Numbered from the stretch's first letter, positions 52,009 to 61,279 are shown. The stretch is DNA of 64,000 nucleotides from Salinisphaera sp040361255 (GCF_040361255.1 NZ_APNG01000004.1:124001-188000); one strand, 5' to 3'. Notes: generated from the sequence alone by a model not told the origin. Made by a program: numbers and translations.

Positions 52009-53094
52009 TTAGGCTGCGCCCATTTCGGCGAGCAGGTCGGCCTGGTGTTCGCTGGTCAGGGCATCGACGATCTCCTCGAGATTGCCGGCCATGACGTCGT
52101 CGAGCTTGTAGAGGGTGAGGTTGATACGGTGATCGGTGACGCGGCCCTGCGGAAAGTTGTAGGTACGGATACGCTCGGAGCGATCGCCGCTACCCACCAG
52201 TTTCTTGCGCGTAGCAGCCTGTTCGCTGGCCTGTTTGTCCTGTTCGGCGGTCAGCAGCTTGGTCTGCAGCAGGCTCATCGCGCGTGCCCGGTTTTTATGC
52301 TGGGAGCGTTCCTGCTGGCACTCGACCACCACGCCGGTGGGGATATGGGTGATACGAATCGCCGAGTCGGTCTTGTTGACGTGCTGGCCGCCCGCGCCGG
52401 CGGCGCGGAAGGTATCCACGCGCAGATCGTTGGGGTCGATCTTGATCGCTTCGATTTCGTCGGCCTCCGGCAACACCGCTACGGTGCACGCGGAGGTATG
52501 AATCCGGCCCTGGGATTCGGTGGCCGGCACGCGCTGAACGCGGTGCGCGCCGGATTCGAACTTCAACCGCGAAAAGGCGCCGCTGCCGATCAGGCGCGAA
52601 ATGACTTCCTTGTAACCGCCATGTTCACCCTCGCTGGCCGACAGTATCTCGACCTGCCAGCCCTGTTTTTCGGCATAGCTGGAATACATGCGCAATAGAT
52701 CGCCGGCGAACAGGGCGGCTTCGTCGCCGCCGGTGCCGGCTCGGATTTCCAGATACAGATTGGCATTGTCGTTCGGGTCGCGCGGGATCAGGTGCTTGCG
52801 CAGTGCGGCTTCCAGGCCGGTCAGGCGTTCGCGGGCATCGTCGAGTTCCACCTCGGCCATTTCCCGCAACTCGGCCTCGTCGGATTGTTCCATTTCCTCG
52901 AGATCGGCGATTTCATCGACCAGGGCGCGCCAGGCGCGATAGTCCGCCGCCAGCGACTCGAGCTGGGCGTATTCCTGGGACATGCGCCGGAACTTGTCCT
53001 GATCGCCGATGACCTCGGGGTCGGCCAGCGAATGCGCGAGGTCCTCGTGGCGTTCGACCAGTTCCTCGAGTTTTGCGCGCAGGGAATCTTTCAT
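52009..53094 (-). CDS. prfA: peptide chain release factor 1
   Basis: The 361-residue RF1 recognises UAA and UAG. The GGQ loop (RAAGAGGQHVNKTDSA) hydrolyses peptidyl-tRNA. The stop-codon recognition region, expected as PxT, lies in QRVPATESQGRIHTSACTVAV (PAT). The start overlaps the hemA stop as ATGA. The length is exactly as expected. Confidence 0.98.
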   Translation of the reverse strand: MKDSLRAKLEELVERHEDLAHSLADPEVIGDQDKFRRMSQEYAQLESLAADYRAWRALVDEIADLEEMEQSDEAELREMAEVELDDARERLTGLEAALRKHLIPRDPNDNANLYLEIRAGTGGDEAALFAGDLLRMYSSYAEKQGWQVEILSASEGEHGGYKEVISRLIGSGAFSRLKFESGAHRVQRVPATESQGRIHTSACTVAVLPEADEIEAIKIDPNDLRVDTFRAAGAGGQHVNKTDSAIRITHIPTGVVVECQQERSQHKNRARAMSLLQTKLLTAEQDKQASEQAATRKKLVGSGDRSERIRTYNFPQGRVTDHRINLTLYKLDDVMAGNLEEIVDALTSEHQADLLAEMGAA

Positions 53095-54404
53095 TCGTTG
53101 TCTTCTATATTCGTCTTGGAAAACAGGTCGCGCGCGCTGTAGGGCGGCGTTTCGCGATCGAGCTGGAACAGCTGCCGGGCGCTGGTCAGCAGTTCCTGCT
53201 GGTGCGCGCCGCGGGCCTTGCGCAATGTGGCGCTCGGCTCGTGCATGAGCTTGTTGGTCAATGTGTGGGCCAGGTAGGCGAGCACGTCGTCGGCGTCTTC
53301 GCCCCGGGCCAAACGCCGTCTTGCCTTGGCGAGCACGTCGTCGCGATCGGCATAGGCCTGATGGCGCAGATCGCGAATGGTATCGATCGCCTGGCGCGAG
53401 TCCAGCCAGTCGATATATTCCTCGATACGGACATCGAGCATGCCGTCGGCCAGCGTGGCCGCCTTTTCGCGCGAGCGGCGATTATCGTCGATCACGCTTT
53501 GCAGGTCATCCACCGAATACAGGTAGATATCCTCGAGCTTGCCGGCGGCCGGGTCGATATCGCGCGGCACGGCCAGATCGAGCGCGAACATGGGCTTGCG
53601 TCGGCGTTGTTTGACTGCGCTGCGTAGCTCGTCGAAGCGCACCAGATAGCCGGGCGCGGCGGTCGAGGAAATCAGCATGTCGGCTTCGGTCAGATGGGTG
53701 GCGACATCCTCGAGTGCGATCGCATAGCCGTGATAGCGCGTGGCCAGGGCCTGGGCGCGCTCGATGCTGCGGTTGGCGAAGATCATGCGTTGCACGCCGG
53801 CCTCGGCCAGGTAACGCGCGGCCAGATCGACGGTTTCGCCGGCGCCGATGAACATGGCCGTGGTTTCGGTCAGGTCGGCAAAGATCTGGCGGGCGAGGCT
53901 GACCCCGGCATAGGCGACCGATACCGGATTGGCGCCGATATCGGTCTGGGTGCGAATCTGCTTGGCGACGGCAAAGCTGTGCTCGAACAACCGGGTGAGC
54001 AGTGGCCCGGCGCCGCGCGCGGCACGGGCGCTGCGGTAGGCGTTTTTCATCTGTCCGAGAATCTGCGGCTCGCCCAGAATCATCGAGTCCAGGCCGGCGG
54101 CTACGCGCAGGCTGTGGCGCACGGTTTCCCGGTCGCGATGAATATAGAAATAGGGCGCCATATCGTCGTCGTTTAGGCCGCGCTGTTCGCACAGCCAGTG
54201 CCGCAGGCAACCGTCACCGGGGGCGTCGGTTACCGCATAGAGTTCGGTGCGGTTGCAGGTCGACAGGATCGCGCCCTCGTGCACATGCGGCAGGCGCAGA
54301 AAATCGTCGAGCGCGGCATCGAATTGCTCGGGGGGGAATGCCGCGGTCTCACGTACCGAGAGCGGGGCAGTGATATGGTTCAGGCCGACGGTCAGCAGCG
54401 TCAT
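53091..54404 (-). CDS. hemA: glutamyl-tRNA reductase
   Basis: The 437-residue enzyme catalyses the first committed step of tetrapyrrole synthesis, reducing Glu-tRNA to glutamate-1-semialdehyde. The N-terminal GLNHITAPLSVRE and catalytic Cys in LSTCNRTELYA are clear. The NADPH domain has FIGAGETVDLAARYL, and a C-terminal dimerisation helix follows. It is the first gene of hemA-prfA-prmC, divergent from the TPR lipoprotein and lolB. Confidence 0.97.
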   Translation of the reverse strand: MTLLTVGLNHITAPLSVRETAAFPPEQFDAALDDFLRLPHVHEGAILSTCNRTELYAVTDAPGDGCLRHWLCEQRGLNDDDMAPYFYIHRDRETVRHSLRVAAGLDSMILGEPQILGQMKNAYRSARAARGAGPLLTRLFEHSFAVAKQIRTQTDIGANPVSVAYAGVSLARQIFADLTETTAMFIGAGETVDLAARYLAEAGVQRMIFANRSIERAQALATRYHGYAIALEDVATHLTEADMLISSTAAPGYLVRFDELRSAVKQRRRKPMFALDLAVPRDIDPAAGKLEDIYLYSVDDLQSVIDDNRRSREKAATLADGMLDVRIEEYIDWLDSRQAIDTIRDLRHQAYADRDDVLAKARRRLARGEDADDVLAYLAHTLTNKLMHEPSATLRKARGAHQQELLTSARQLFQLDRETPPYSARDLFSKTNIEDNE

Positions 54405-54494
54405 TGCACTATTCTACCGCTACAGTCACTTACGACGCGCGCTTTGCATAGCCGCTGGCTGGATCGTCGCGCTATCATTGATTCATGCATATTA

Positions 54495-54612
54495 TTAATC
54501 CGGCACCAAAACGGCTGACGGTGTCAGCTGTTTTCAACGCCATAGGAAAAAGAACATCGGCGCCTGTTCGTCGTTCTTTTCCCATGGCTTCGCGGCGGCT
54601 CCCCGCGGCGTC
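54495..54612. repeat. dispersed two-hairpin repeat, copy 3, entering a gene
   Basis: The copy starts TTAATCCGGCACC. Hairpin 1 is AAAACGGCTGAC/GTCAGCTGTTTT. Hairpin 2 is AAAAGAAC/GTTCTTTT. The sequence then runs CCCATGGCTTCGCGG, where the ATG is the probable start of the TPR lipoprotein. The 5' two thirds of copy 2 align throughout. Confidence 0.7.
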
Positions 54613-56302
54613 GCTCGTCCTGGCTGTGTTGCTGGCCAGTGGCTGCGCGAACACGTCGGCCATGCGCGCCGATACCGATGTACGTATCGACGCCAACGCC
54701 GTGCCTGCGAGTCCGGTAAGCCGCCGCGAGGCCTACGAATATCACGTGCTCGCCGGCGAAATGGCGATCCAGCGCGATAACCGCGTCCTGGCTGCGCGCG
54801 AATATGTGGCCGCGCTCGATTATTCCAACGACCCGGCGCTGGCACGACGCGCCACGCGAATTGCGCTGTTCGCCGAGCAGCCCGCGCTGGCGTATCGCGC
54901 GGCCGGCACCTGGGCGCGCACCGCGCCGGATTCGCTCGACGCGCAGCGTACCGCTGCACGCATGGCGGTGGCCAACGAAGATGCCGAAGGCCTGGCGATC
55001 TATGCGCCGGCGCTGGTCGCGGCCGCAGCTTCGCCGGATATCGGTTATCGCCTGCTTGCCGACGTGGTCAGTGGCGCGCCGAATGCCACCGACATGGTGC
55101 TCGATACGCTCACCGACATGGCCCGCGCCGATCGTGACAGTGCGCCCGCGCAGTACGCGCTGGGCGTGGTCGCCCTACGCTACGGTCGAAGCGAAATCGC
55201 CGCGCGTGCCGCCGAGCGCGCGCTCGCGCTCGATCCGAACTGGAACGATGCGGTGCTGCTACAGGCCGGGGTCTGGATTCGTGCCGGCGAAACCGAAAAG
55301 GCTCGGCAGCTGGTCGACCGGCTGCCCGGTAATGCCGCCAGCCGTGCCCAGTACCATCTGGCGCTGGCGCGGCTGCTCATCGAAGCCGATCAGGAAGATG
55401 CTGCGCTGGGGGAATTCGAACAGGCAATCGAGCTGCAACCCGACAATACCGACGCCCGCTATGGTCTGGCGATTCTGTCGTTGAGCCTGGGCCAGCTCGC
55501 ACGCGCCGAAACTGCGTTCGAGCGGCTCTACAAAAACGGTGAGCGTGCCGACGACGCGGCCTTCTATCTGGGTACGATCGCCGAACAGCGCGAAGATTAC
55601 GGTCAGGCCCAGCGCTGGTATCAGCGGGCCGAAAACGGCGGGCATGCCTTCGAAGCCCAGGTGCGCGCCGCACGCATGATCTTCATGCAAGACGATCTGC
55701 CGGGTGCACAGCGACGGCTCGCCGAGTTGCGCACCACCTATCCCGATCTGGTCGAACAGCTCTATGCGGCCGAAGGCCAGCTGCTCTACGAGGCCGATGA
55801 GCCGCGCGCGGCGCTGGATATCTACAATCACGGCCTCGAAGAAGTGCCCGATAGCAGCGAGCTGCGCTATGGGCGCTCCATGGCCTACGAACGCCTCGGC
55901 GATATCGAAGCGGCCAAGGCGGATTTGCAGGCCGTGCTCGATGCCGAGCCGGACGATGCCCGCGCGCTCAATGCCCTGGGTTATCTGATTGCCAATCACG
56001 GCACCGATTACCAACGCGCCGCAGACTATATCCAGCGCGCGCTCGAAGCCGAACCCGACAATCCCGCGATTCTCGATAGCATGGGTTGGGTGGCGTATCG
56101 TCTGGGTGATCTGGACGCGGCCCGGCATTATCTGGAGCGTGCCTATCGCGAATTTCCGGATGCCGAGGTGGCTGCGCATCTGGGCGAGGTGCTCTGGCAG
56201 CAGGGCCAGTACGAGGCCGCGCGGCGCATCTGGCAAAAGGCCATGACCGACAATGCCGAGCACCCGGTGCTCACTGAAACCATCAAGCGTCTCGACCCAT
56301 GA
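54584..56302 (+). CDS. tetratricopeptide-repeat lipoprotein
   Basis: The 572-residue protein from ATG 54584 has a lipoprotein signal ending LASGC (Cys about 21). About a dozen TPR-like helix pairs follow, including the clear repeats ALGEFEQAIELQPDNTDARY, AKADLQAVLDAEPDDARALNALG and AADYIQRALEAEPDNPAILDSMG. The gene lies between hemA and lolB, as in pseudomonads, and probably acts at the outer membrane. The frame is open to an upstream ATG at 54485, but that stretch is repeat DNA and would spoil the signal peptide. Neither start has a good Shine-Dalgarno. Confidence 0.85.
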   Translation: MASRRLPAASLVLAVLLASGCANTSAMRADTDVRIDANAVPASPVSRREAYEYHVLAGEMAIQRDNRVLAAREYVAALDYSNDPALARRATRIALFAEQPALAYRAAGTWARTAPDSLDAQRTAARMAVANEDAEGLAIYAPALVAAAASPDIGYRLLADVVSGAPNATDMVLDTLTDMARADRDSAPAQYALGVVALRYGRSEIAARAAERALALDPNWNDAVLLQAGVWIRAGETEKARQLVDRLPGNAASRAQYHLALARLLIEADQEDAALGEFEQAIELQPDNTDARYGLAILSLSLGQLARAETAFERLYKNGERADDAAFYLGTIAEQREDYGQAQRWYQRAENGGHAFEAQVRAARMIFMQDDLPGAQRRLAELRTTYPDLVEQLYAAEGQLLYEADEPRAALDIYNHGLEEVPDSSELRYGRSMAYERLGDIEAAKADLQAVLDAEPDDARALNALGYLIANHGTDYQRAADYIQRALEAEPDNPAILDSMGWVAYRLGDLDAARHYLERAYREFPDAEVAAHLGEVLWQQGQYEAARRIWQKAMTDNAEHPVLTETIKRLDP

Positions 56303-56925
56303 AGAAACTGTTTATCGTGCTGCTCGCCGCGGCCGTGCTGTCCGGCTGCGCGATCATCCGCAAGCCGCCGGAAACCGAAGCCGGTGTCGTCAATGCTGCG
56401 GCCTGGGCCGCGCACAAGAAGGAATTGGCCGATTTTCGTATCTGGTCGCTGCAGGGGCGCGTGGCCACGGGCCAGTTGCTGGGCTGGACCGGCAATCTGA
56501 GCTGGCGCCAGCAGGGCGACGCGTTCGATGTGCGCCTGTCCGGGCCGCTGGGCGCCGGCGGGTTTCGTGCCAAGGGCTCGCTGGACGACGTGGTCGTTAT
56601 TCAGACCAAGGATGAACGCTTTGTCACCACCGAGCCGGATGTGCTGGTCGAGCGCACGCTGGGTTGGACGTTTCCGCTCGAGCCGCTGCGCTTCTGGGCG
56701 CGTGGGCTACCCGCGCCCGGCGGCTACGATCGCATCAGCGTGAATGCGCAGGGGCGCATGATCTCGCTCGAACAGCAGGGCTGGGCGCTGTCGTTTCCAG
56801 ACTATGTCGAACCTGAAAACACCCCGGCCGTGCCGCGCCGCATCGTGCTCGACAACGGCGAAACGCGTATTCGGCTGGTGGTCGATCGCTGGTTCGATAT
56901 CGATGCTGTATCGCGCGCGAATTGA
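56299..56925 (+). CDS. lolB: outer membrane lipoprotein LolB
   Basis: The 208-residue lipoprotein receptor accepts lipoproteins from LolA and inserts them in the outer membrane. The signal peptide ends in the lipobox LSGC. IWSLQGRVATG and SWRQQGDAFDVRLSGPLGAG are typical of the LolB beta-barrel. The start overlaps the TPR gene stop as ATGA. In most relatives ispE follows; here it does not. Confidence 0.93.
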   Translation: MKKLFIVLLAAAVLSGCAIIRKPPETEAGVVNAAAWAAHKKELADFRIWSLQGRVATGQLLGWTGNLSWRQQGDAFDVRLSGPLGAGGFRAKGSLDDVVVIQTKDERFVTTEPDVLVERTLGWTFPLEPLRFWARGLPAPGGYDRISVNAQGRMISLEQQGWALSFPDYVEPENTPAVPRRIVLDNGETRIRLVVDRWFDIDAVSRAN

Positions 56926-57016
56926 CACCGGCCGGAGCAGTCAAGAAAATACGCGGCCTTCGAGCCGGATGACGATTGGTTTTCAGCCGGCTTGAACCAA
57001 AGCAACGACCGATGGA

Positions 57017-57267
57017 TGGTCGTAGCCAGGCGGTAAGGCATCGGGTTTTGATTCCCCTGCGCCGCAGGCACGATAATCCCGCAGGTTCGGGTTCTTCCGC
57101 GCAGCGGCAGGATTCGAACGAACGAAGACGATGAAGTTAGATGGGGTGGTGCAAGCGGTAAGGCATCGGGTTTTGATCCCCCTGCGCCGCAGGCACGATA
57201 ATCCCGCAGGTTCGATTCCTTGCGCGCAGCGGCAGGATTCGAACGAACGAAGACGACGAAAGTTAGA
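57017..57267 (+). repeat. two degenerate tandem tRNA-Gln copies
   Basis: Units start at 57017 and 57142 (125 and 126 bp) directly before the real tRNA-Gln. Each keeps the D and anticodon arms of that tRNA (GCGGTAAGGCATCGGGTTTT). A roughly 20-base insertion (CTGCGCCGCAGGCACGATAA) and a T-arm remnant follow, then an inverted T-arm copy (GCGGCAGGATTCGAACG). Acceptor pairing is destroyed, so these are pseudo-tRNAs. The gap from 56926 to 57016 shows nothing else. Confidence 0.85.
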
Positions 57268-57342
57268 TGGGGCGTAGCCAAGCGGTAAGGCATCGGGTTT
57301 TGATCCCGTGTACCGCAGGTTCGAATCCTGCCGCCCCAGCCA
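57268..57342 (+). tRNA. tRNA-Gln (anticodon TTG)
   Basis: The 75-nt tRNA has acceptor stem TGGGGCG/CGCCCCA, discriminator G and an encoded CCA. The anticodon loop is TTTTGAT and the T-loop TTCGAAT. The first anticodon-stem pair (27-43) is a T-T mismatch. It lies between lolB and prs, where gammaproteobacteria commonly carry tRNA-Gln. It is preceded by two degenerate tandem copies. Confidence 0.95.
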
Positions 57343-57561
57343 TACAAGCGTTCGCGTGAGCGGACACGAGAGACAGCCGGGGCGGCTGAATGAGGACCTG
57401 CAAGGTTCGACGCAGCGCGCGAAGCGAACAGCATCGCCACGCGCAGCGCGACGACATGACAGGGCTCAGGCGATAACGCCGCGCCGCCCGCGCTTGACGC
57501 AGATTAATCGTCCGCAACGCGGATCGCTCATTTTCAATTGACAGCACGGCAGCACGAACGC

Positions 57562-58515
57562 ATGGCGGATTCCAGGTTGATGGTCTTTACCGGCAACGCC
57601 AATCCGGCGTTGGCCAAGGATGTGGCCGGTTACCTCAAGCTGCCGGTGGGCAAGGCGAGTGTCGGCAAGTTCTCCGACGGCGAGATCGCGGTCGAGATCG
57701 AGGAAAACGTGCGCGGGCGCGACGTGTTCGTGGTGCAGTCCACCTGCCGGCCCACTAACGACAACGTCATGGAACTGCTGATGCTCATCGATGCGCTGCA
57801 TCGGGCATCGGCAGGCCGTATTACCGCGGTGGTTCCATATTTCGGCTATGCCCGCCAGGATCGACGCCCGCGCAGCGCGCGCGTGCCGATTTCGGCCAAG
57901 GTCGTCGCCAGCATGCTGGGCGCGGTGGGCACCGATCGCGTACTCACGGTCGATCTGCATGCCGATCAGATCCAGGGCTTTTTCGACATGCCCGTGGATA
58001 ACGTCTATGCCTCGCCGGTGCTGCTCGGCGATATCTGGCGTCAGAAGGACGAAAAGCTGATTGTCGTCTCGCCCGACGTGGGCGGCGTGGTGCGCGCCCG
58101 GGCGCTGGCCAAGCGTCTGGACGATGCCGATCTGGCGATCATCGACAAGCGTCGTCCCAAGGCCAACGAGGCCAAGGTGATGAACATCATCGGCGATGTC
58201 AGCGGCAAGACCTGCATCATGGTCGACGACCTGGTGGATACCGCCGGCACGCTCTGCCAGGCGGCCGATGCGCTCAAGAATCAGGGCGCGACCAAGGTCA
58301 AGGCCTATGTCACGCATCCGGTGCTTTCGGGCAAGGCCATCGAAAACATCAGCAATTCGCGCCTGGACGAGTTGGTAGTCACGGACACCATTCCGCTGTC
58401 GCCCGATGCGGCGGCCTGCGGCAAGATTCGCCAGCTGCATATCGCCGCACTTCTGGCCGAAACCATCCGCCGGGTGAGCAACGAGGAGTCCGTGTCCACG
58501 CTGTACGTGGACTAG
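57562..58515 (+). CDS. prs: ribose-phosphate pyrophosphokinase
   Basis: The 317-residue PRPP synthetase transfers pyrophosphate from ATP to ribose 5-phosphate. It supplies purine, pyrimidine, NAD, His and Trp synthesis. The flexible loop YARQDRRPRSARVPIS, the metal site TVDLHADQIQGFF and the PRPP loop MVDDLVDTAGTL are intact. ATG 57562 is preferred over a TTG 8 codons earlier because it gives the standard length. It follows tRNA-Gln by about 220 bp and precedes rplY. Confidence 0.97.
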   Translation: MADSRLMVFTGNANPALAKDVAGYLKLPVGKASVGKFSDGEIAVEIEENVRGRDVFVVQSTCRPTNDNVMELLMLIDALHRASAGRITAVVPYFGYARQDRRPRSARVPISAKVVASMLGAVGTDRVLTVDLHADQIQGFFDMPVDNVYASPVLLGDIWRQKDEKLIVVSPDVGGVVRARALAKRLDDADLAIIDKRRPKANEAKVMNIIGDVSGKTCIMVDDLVDTAGTLCQAADALKNQGATKVKAYVTHPVLSGKAIENISNSRLDELVVTDTIPLSPDAAACGKIRQLHIAALLAETIRRVSNEESVSTLYVD

Positions 58516-58574
58516 ACGCGTAACCGGCGCCTGCCCGGTCGCGCTGCGGGTCGTGCATTTGCCGTTCAAGCGCG

Positions 58575-58580
58575 TATACT
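58575..58580 (+). promoter_or_regulatory. candidate -10 element before rplY
   Basis: TATACT stands 105 bases before the rplY start, in the prs-rplY gap. The -35 region is poor, so it may be a weak internal promoter. Confidence 0.4.
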
Positions 58581-58684
58581 ACGCGGTCTTTTGAGGCCGG
58601 TGGGCGGCGGCCCGCCATAAAACACAACGATCGAGCGGTCGACGGAGCGTCCGGCGGCCGTCCTTATTATTGGAGCGAATCGAT

Positions 58685-59413
58685 ATGGAAGCTTTCGAGC
58701 TGAATGCGGAAAAACGTACCGCGAAGGGCCGCGCCGAGAACCGTCGCCTGCGTCGTGAAGGCCGCGTGCCGGCCATCATCTATGGCGGCAACGGCGAGCC
58801 GGTGATGCTCACGCTGGAGCATAACGACCTCGACCATCATCTGGATAACGAGGCGTTCTTCTCGCACATCATCAAGATCAAGATCGACGGCGGTGCCACC
58901 GAAGAGGTTGTGCTGCGTGATCTGCAGCGTCACCCGGCCAAGCCGTTCATCGAGCACGCCGACTTCCTGCGCATCGTCGCCGGCGAAGCGCTGCGCATGA
59001 GCGTGCCGCTGCACTTCGTGGGCGAAGAAGAGTGCCCGGGCGTGGCCGACGAAGACGGCGTGGTCCAGCACAACATGAACGACATCGAAATCGAATGTCT
59101 GCCGCGCGATCTGCCGGAGTACATCGAAGTCGATTGCTCCAAGCTGCATCTGCATGACTCCGTGCATCTGAGCGAGCTGGTGCTGCCGGAAGGCGTCCAG
59201 ATCGTCGAACTCATGGGCGACGAGGAAGACCAGACCGATCGCACCGTCGTGTCGGTTCAGGTGCCGCGTGCGGCGATCGAACTCGAAGCCGAGGAAGAAG
59301 CCGAAGCCGAGGCCGAAGCGGCCGCCGCGGAAGGCGAAGAAGGCGAGGCCGAAGACGGCGAATCCGAGGGCGAAGACGCGGGCGACGCCGCCGACGAAGA
59401 CGAAGACAAGTAG
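58685..59413 (+). CDS. rplY: 50S ribosomal protein bL25 (CTC/TL5 form)
   Basis: In the 242-residue protein, the N-terminal 5S rRNA-binding domain (FELNAEKRTAKGRAENRRLRREG) is followed by the TL5 C-terminal domain (about 100-190, VPLHFVGEEECPG). A long Glu/Ala/Gly-rich acidic tail (about 200-242) completes it. GGAG lies upstream of ATG 58685. The acidic tail is typical of the long CTC form but is rather extended here. The prs-rplY-pth-ychF order is conserved. Confidence 0.96.
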   Translation: MEAFELNAEKRTAKGRAENRRLRREGRVPAIIYGGNGEPVMLTLEHNDLDHHLDNEAFFSHIIKIKIDGGATEEVVLRDLQRHPAKPFIEHADFLRIVAGEALRMSVPLHFVGEEECPGVADEDGVVQHNMNDIEIECLPRDLPEYIEVDCSKLHLHDSVHLSELVLPEGVQIVELMGDEEDQTDRTVVSVQVPRAAIELEAEEEAEAEAEAAAAEGEEGEAEDGESEGEDAGDAADEDEDK

Positions 59414-59461
59414 TCTTCGTCTCGCTCGGGCGAACGTGCGCGCAGGCACCGCGGTGATGGC

Positions 59462-60052
59462 GTGAGCGAGTCGATTCGCGCGGTCGTGGCGCTGGGTAAT
59501 CCCGGCGCCGATCATGCCAGCGACCGACACAATGTCGGTTTCTGGCTCGCCGATCGGCTGGCAGAGCGCTGGCGCGTTGCGTTTTCTTCCGAGCGCAAGT
59601 TCAAGGGCGATCTGGCACGCCACGGCATGGGCGATGCCAGCGTCTGGCTGCTCAAGCCGACGACGTTCATGAACCGCAGCGGCGATGCGGTGCAGCCGTT
59701 ATGCGCCTTTCACAAGATCGCGCCGGAAAGCGTGCTGGTCGTGCACGACGATCTCGATCTGCCGGCTGGCACCGCCCGCTTCAAGCAGTCGGGCGGTCAC
59801 GGCGGGCATAACGGCCTGCGCGATATCACCCGCGTGATCGGCACCCAGTACAAGCGCCTGCGCATCGGTATCGGCCATCCGGGTGATCGCGCTCAGGTGT
59901 TGTCCTACGTGCTGGGCACGCCGTCTCCGGATGATCGCATCGCAATCGACACCGCCATCGATGCCGGTATCGAGGCGCTCGAACTGGCCCTCGACAAGAG
60001 CTGGGATCACGGCGCGCAGAAGCTCAATTCCCGCAAGGCGGCGTCCGATTGA
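59462..60052 (+). CDS. pth: peptidyl-tRNA hydrolase
   Basis: The 196-residue enzyme rescues tRNA from dropped-off peptidyl-tRNA. It has VALGNPGADHASDRHNVGFW with the catalytic His of RHNVG, then KPTTFMNRSGDAV and HDDLDLPAG. GGHGGHNGLRDI completes the set, carrying the Asn/Asp/His of the active site. GTG at 59462 is the assumed start. It lies between rplY and ychF. Confidence 0.96.
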   Translation: MSESIRAVVALGNPGADHASDRHNVGFWLADRLAERWRVAFSSERKFKGDLARHGMGDASVWLLKPTTFMNRSGDAVQPLCAFHKIAPESVLVVHDDLDLPAGTARFKQSGGHGGHNGLRDITRVIGTQYKRLRIGIGHPGDRAQVLSYVLGTPSPDDRIAIDTAIDAGIEALELALDKSWDHGAQKLNSRKAASD

Positions 60053-60103
60053 CGCGCGCTTGGTAGCGCGGCCCGCGTTACACGCCATCAAAAGGTAGAT
60101 CAA

Positions 60104-61195
60104 ATGGCTCTTCAGGTCGGTATCGTCGGTTTGCCCAATGTGGGCAAGTCCACTCTTTTCAACGCGCTTACCGCGGCCGAAATCCCGGCCGAGAACTACC
60201 CGTTCTGTACGATCGACCCGAACGTGGGCGTGGTGAGCGTGCCCGATCCGCGCCTGGCCGCGCTGGCCGGTATCGCCAGCCCGGAGAAGACGATCCCCAC
60301 CGCGATCGAGTTCGTGGATATCGCGGGCCTGGTCGCGGGTGCCTCCACCGGCGAGGGGCTCGGCAACCAGTTCCTGGCCAATATCCGCGAAACGGACACA
60401 ATTCTGCATGTCGTGCGGTGTTTCGAAGACGACGATGTCATGCATGTGTCCGGCCGGGTCGACCCGATCGCCGATATCGAAACCATCGATACCGAACTGG
60501 CGCTGGCCGATCTGACCACCGTCACCCGCGCGGTGGATCGCACGGCCAAGGCTGCCAAATCCGGCGACAAGACCGCCAAGCGCAATTTCGAGCTGTTCGA
60601 GCGCGTGCGCGATCATCTGGACAGCGGCGCGCCGGTTCGGGCGATGGATTTGAGCGATGACGACCGCCTGGCGCTGCGTGAGCTGCACCTGATCACCGCC
60701 AAGCCGGCCTTGTTCGTCGCCAATGTTGACGAGAACGGCTTCGAGAACAATCCCTTGCTCGATCGCGTGGCCGAACATGCAGCGGCCCAGAATGCGCCGG
60801 TCGTGTCGGTATGCGCGTCTTTGGAAGGCGAGCTTGCGCAACTCGATGGCGACGACAAGAACGAATTCCTGGCGGATCTCGGCCTGGAAGAGCCCGGCCT
60901 GGATCGCGTCATTCGCGCTGCCTACGAACTGCTCGGCCTACAGACCTTTTTCACCGTCGGGCCCAAGGAAGTGCGCGCATGGACCGTACGTCGCGGCGCG
61001 ACCGCGCCGCAGGCGGCGGGCGTGATCCATACCGATTTCGAACGCGGCTTCATTCGCGCGGAAGTCATCGGCTACGACGACTATGTCACCCTCAAGGGCG
61101 AGAAAGGGTCCAAGGAAGCCGGCCGTCAGCGTCTCGAGGGCAAGGAATACATCATGGTCGAGGGCGATGTGGTGCACTTTCGTTTCAACGTCTGA
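60104..61195 (+). CDS. ychF: redox-regulated ATPase YchF
   Basis: The 363-residue OBG-family P-loop protein prefers ATP to GTP. It has G1 GLPNVGKSTLFNALT, G3 in FVDIAGLVAGAS and an NVDENGFENN region in place of NKxD. The C-terminal TGS-like domain includes FFTVGPKEVRAWTV. ATG 60104 has AAAGGTAG upstream. It is the end of the prs-rplY-pth-ychF cluster, and tRNA-Met follows by 84 bp. Confidence 0.97.
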   Translation: MALQVGIVGLPNVGKSTLFNALTAAEIPAENYPFCTIDPNVGVVSVPDPRLAALAGIASPEKTIPTAIEFVDIAGLVAGASTGEGLGNQFLANIRETDTILHVVRCFEDDDVMHVSGRVDPIADIETIDTELALADLTTVTRAVDRTAKAAKSGDKTAKRNFELFERVRDHLDSGAPVRAMDLSDDDRLALRELHLITAKPALFVANVDENGFENNPLLDRVAEHAAAQNAPVVSVCASLEGELAQLDGDDKNEFLADLGLEEPGLDRVIRAAYELLGLQTFFTVGPKEVRAWTVRRGATAPQAAGVIHTDFERGFIRAEVIGYDDYVTLKGEKGSKEAGRQRLEGKEYIMVEGDVVHFRFNV

Positions 61196-61279
61196 AAACA
61201 GCCCGTTGGGCGCAGCGTTGTCGCCTGTCACGAAAGGGTTGACACAACGGCCCTCGGCGAAGAAACTACGCGGCTTTCC

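Noticed and set aside
54485..54583. Longer N-terminus of the TPR lipoprotein
   Set aside because: The 33 extra residues are repeat DNA and would bury the lipoprotein signal; the start at 54584 gives a proper lipobox.
56802..57440. Minus-strand frame of 212 residues with RIRTCG and NPMPYRLA-like text
   Set aside because: It is the well-known false product of reading tRNA sequence antisense, here three times because of the tandem tRNA-Gln array; it also overlaps lolB.
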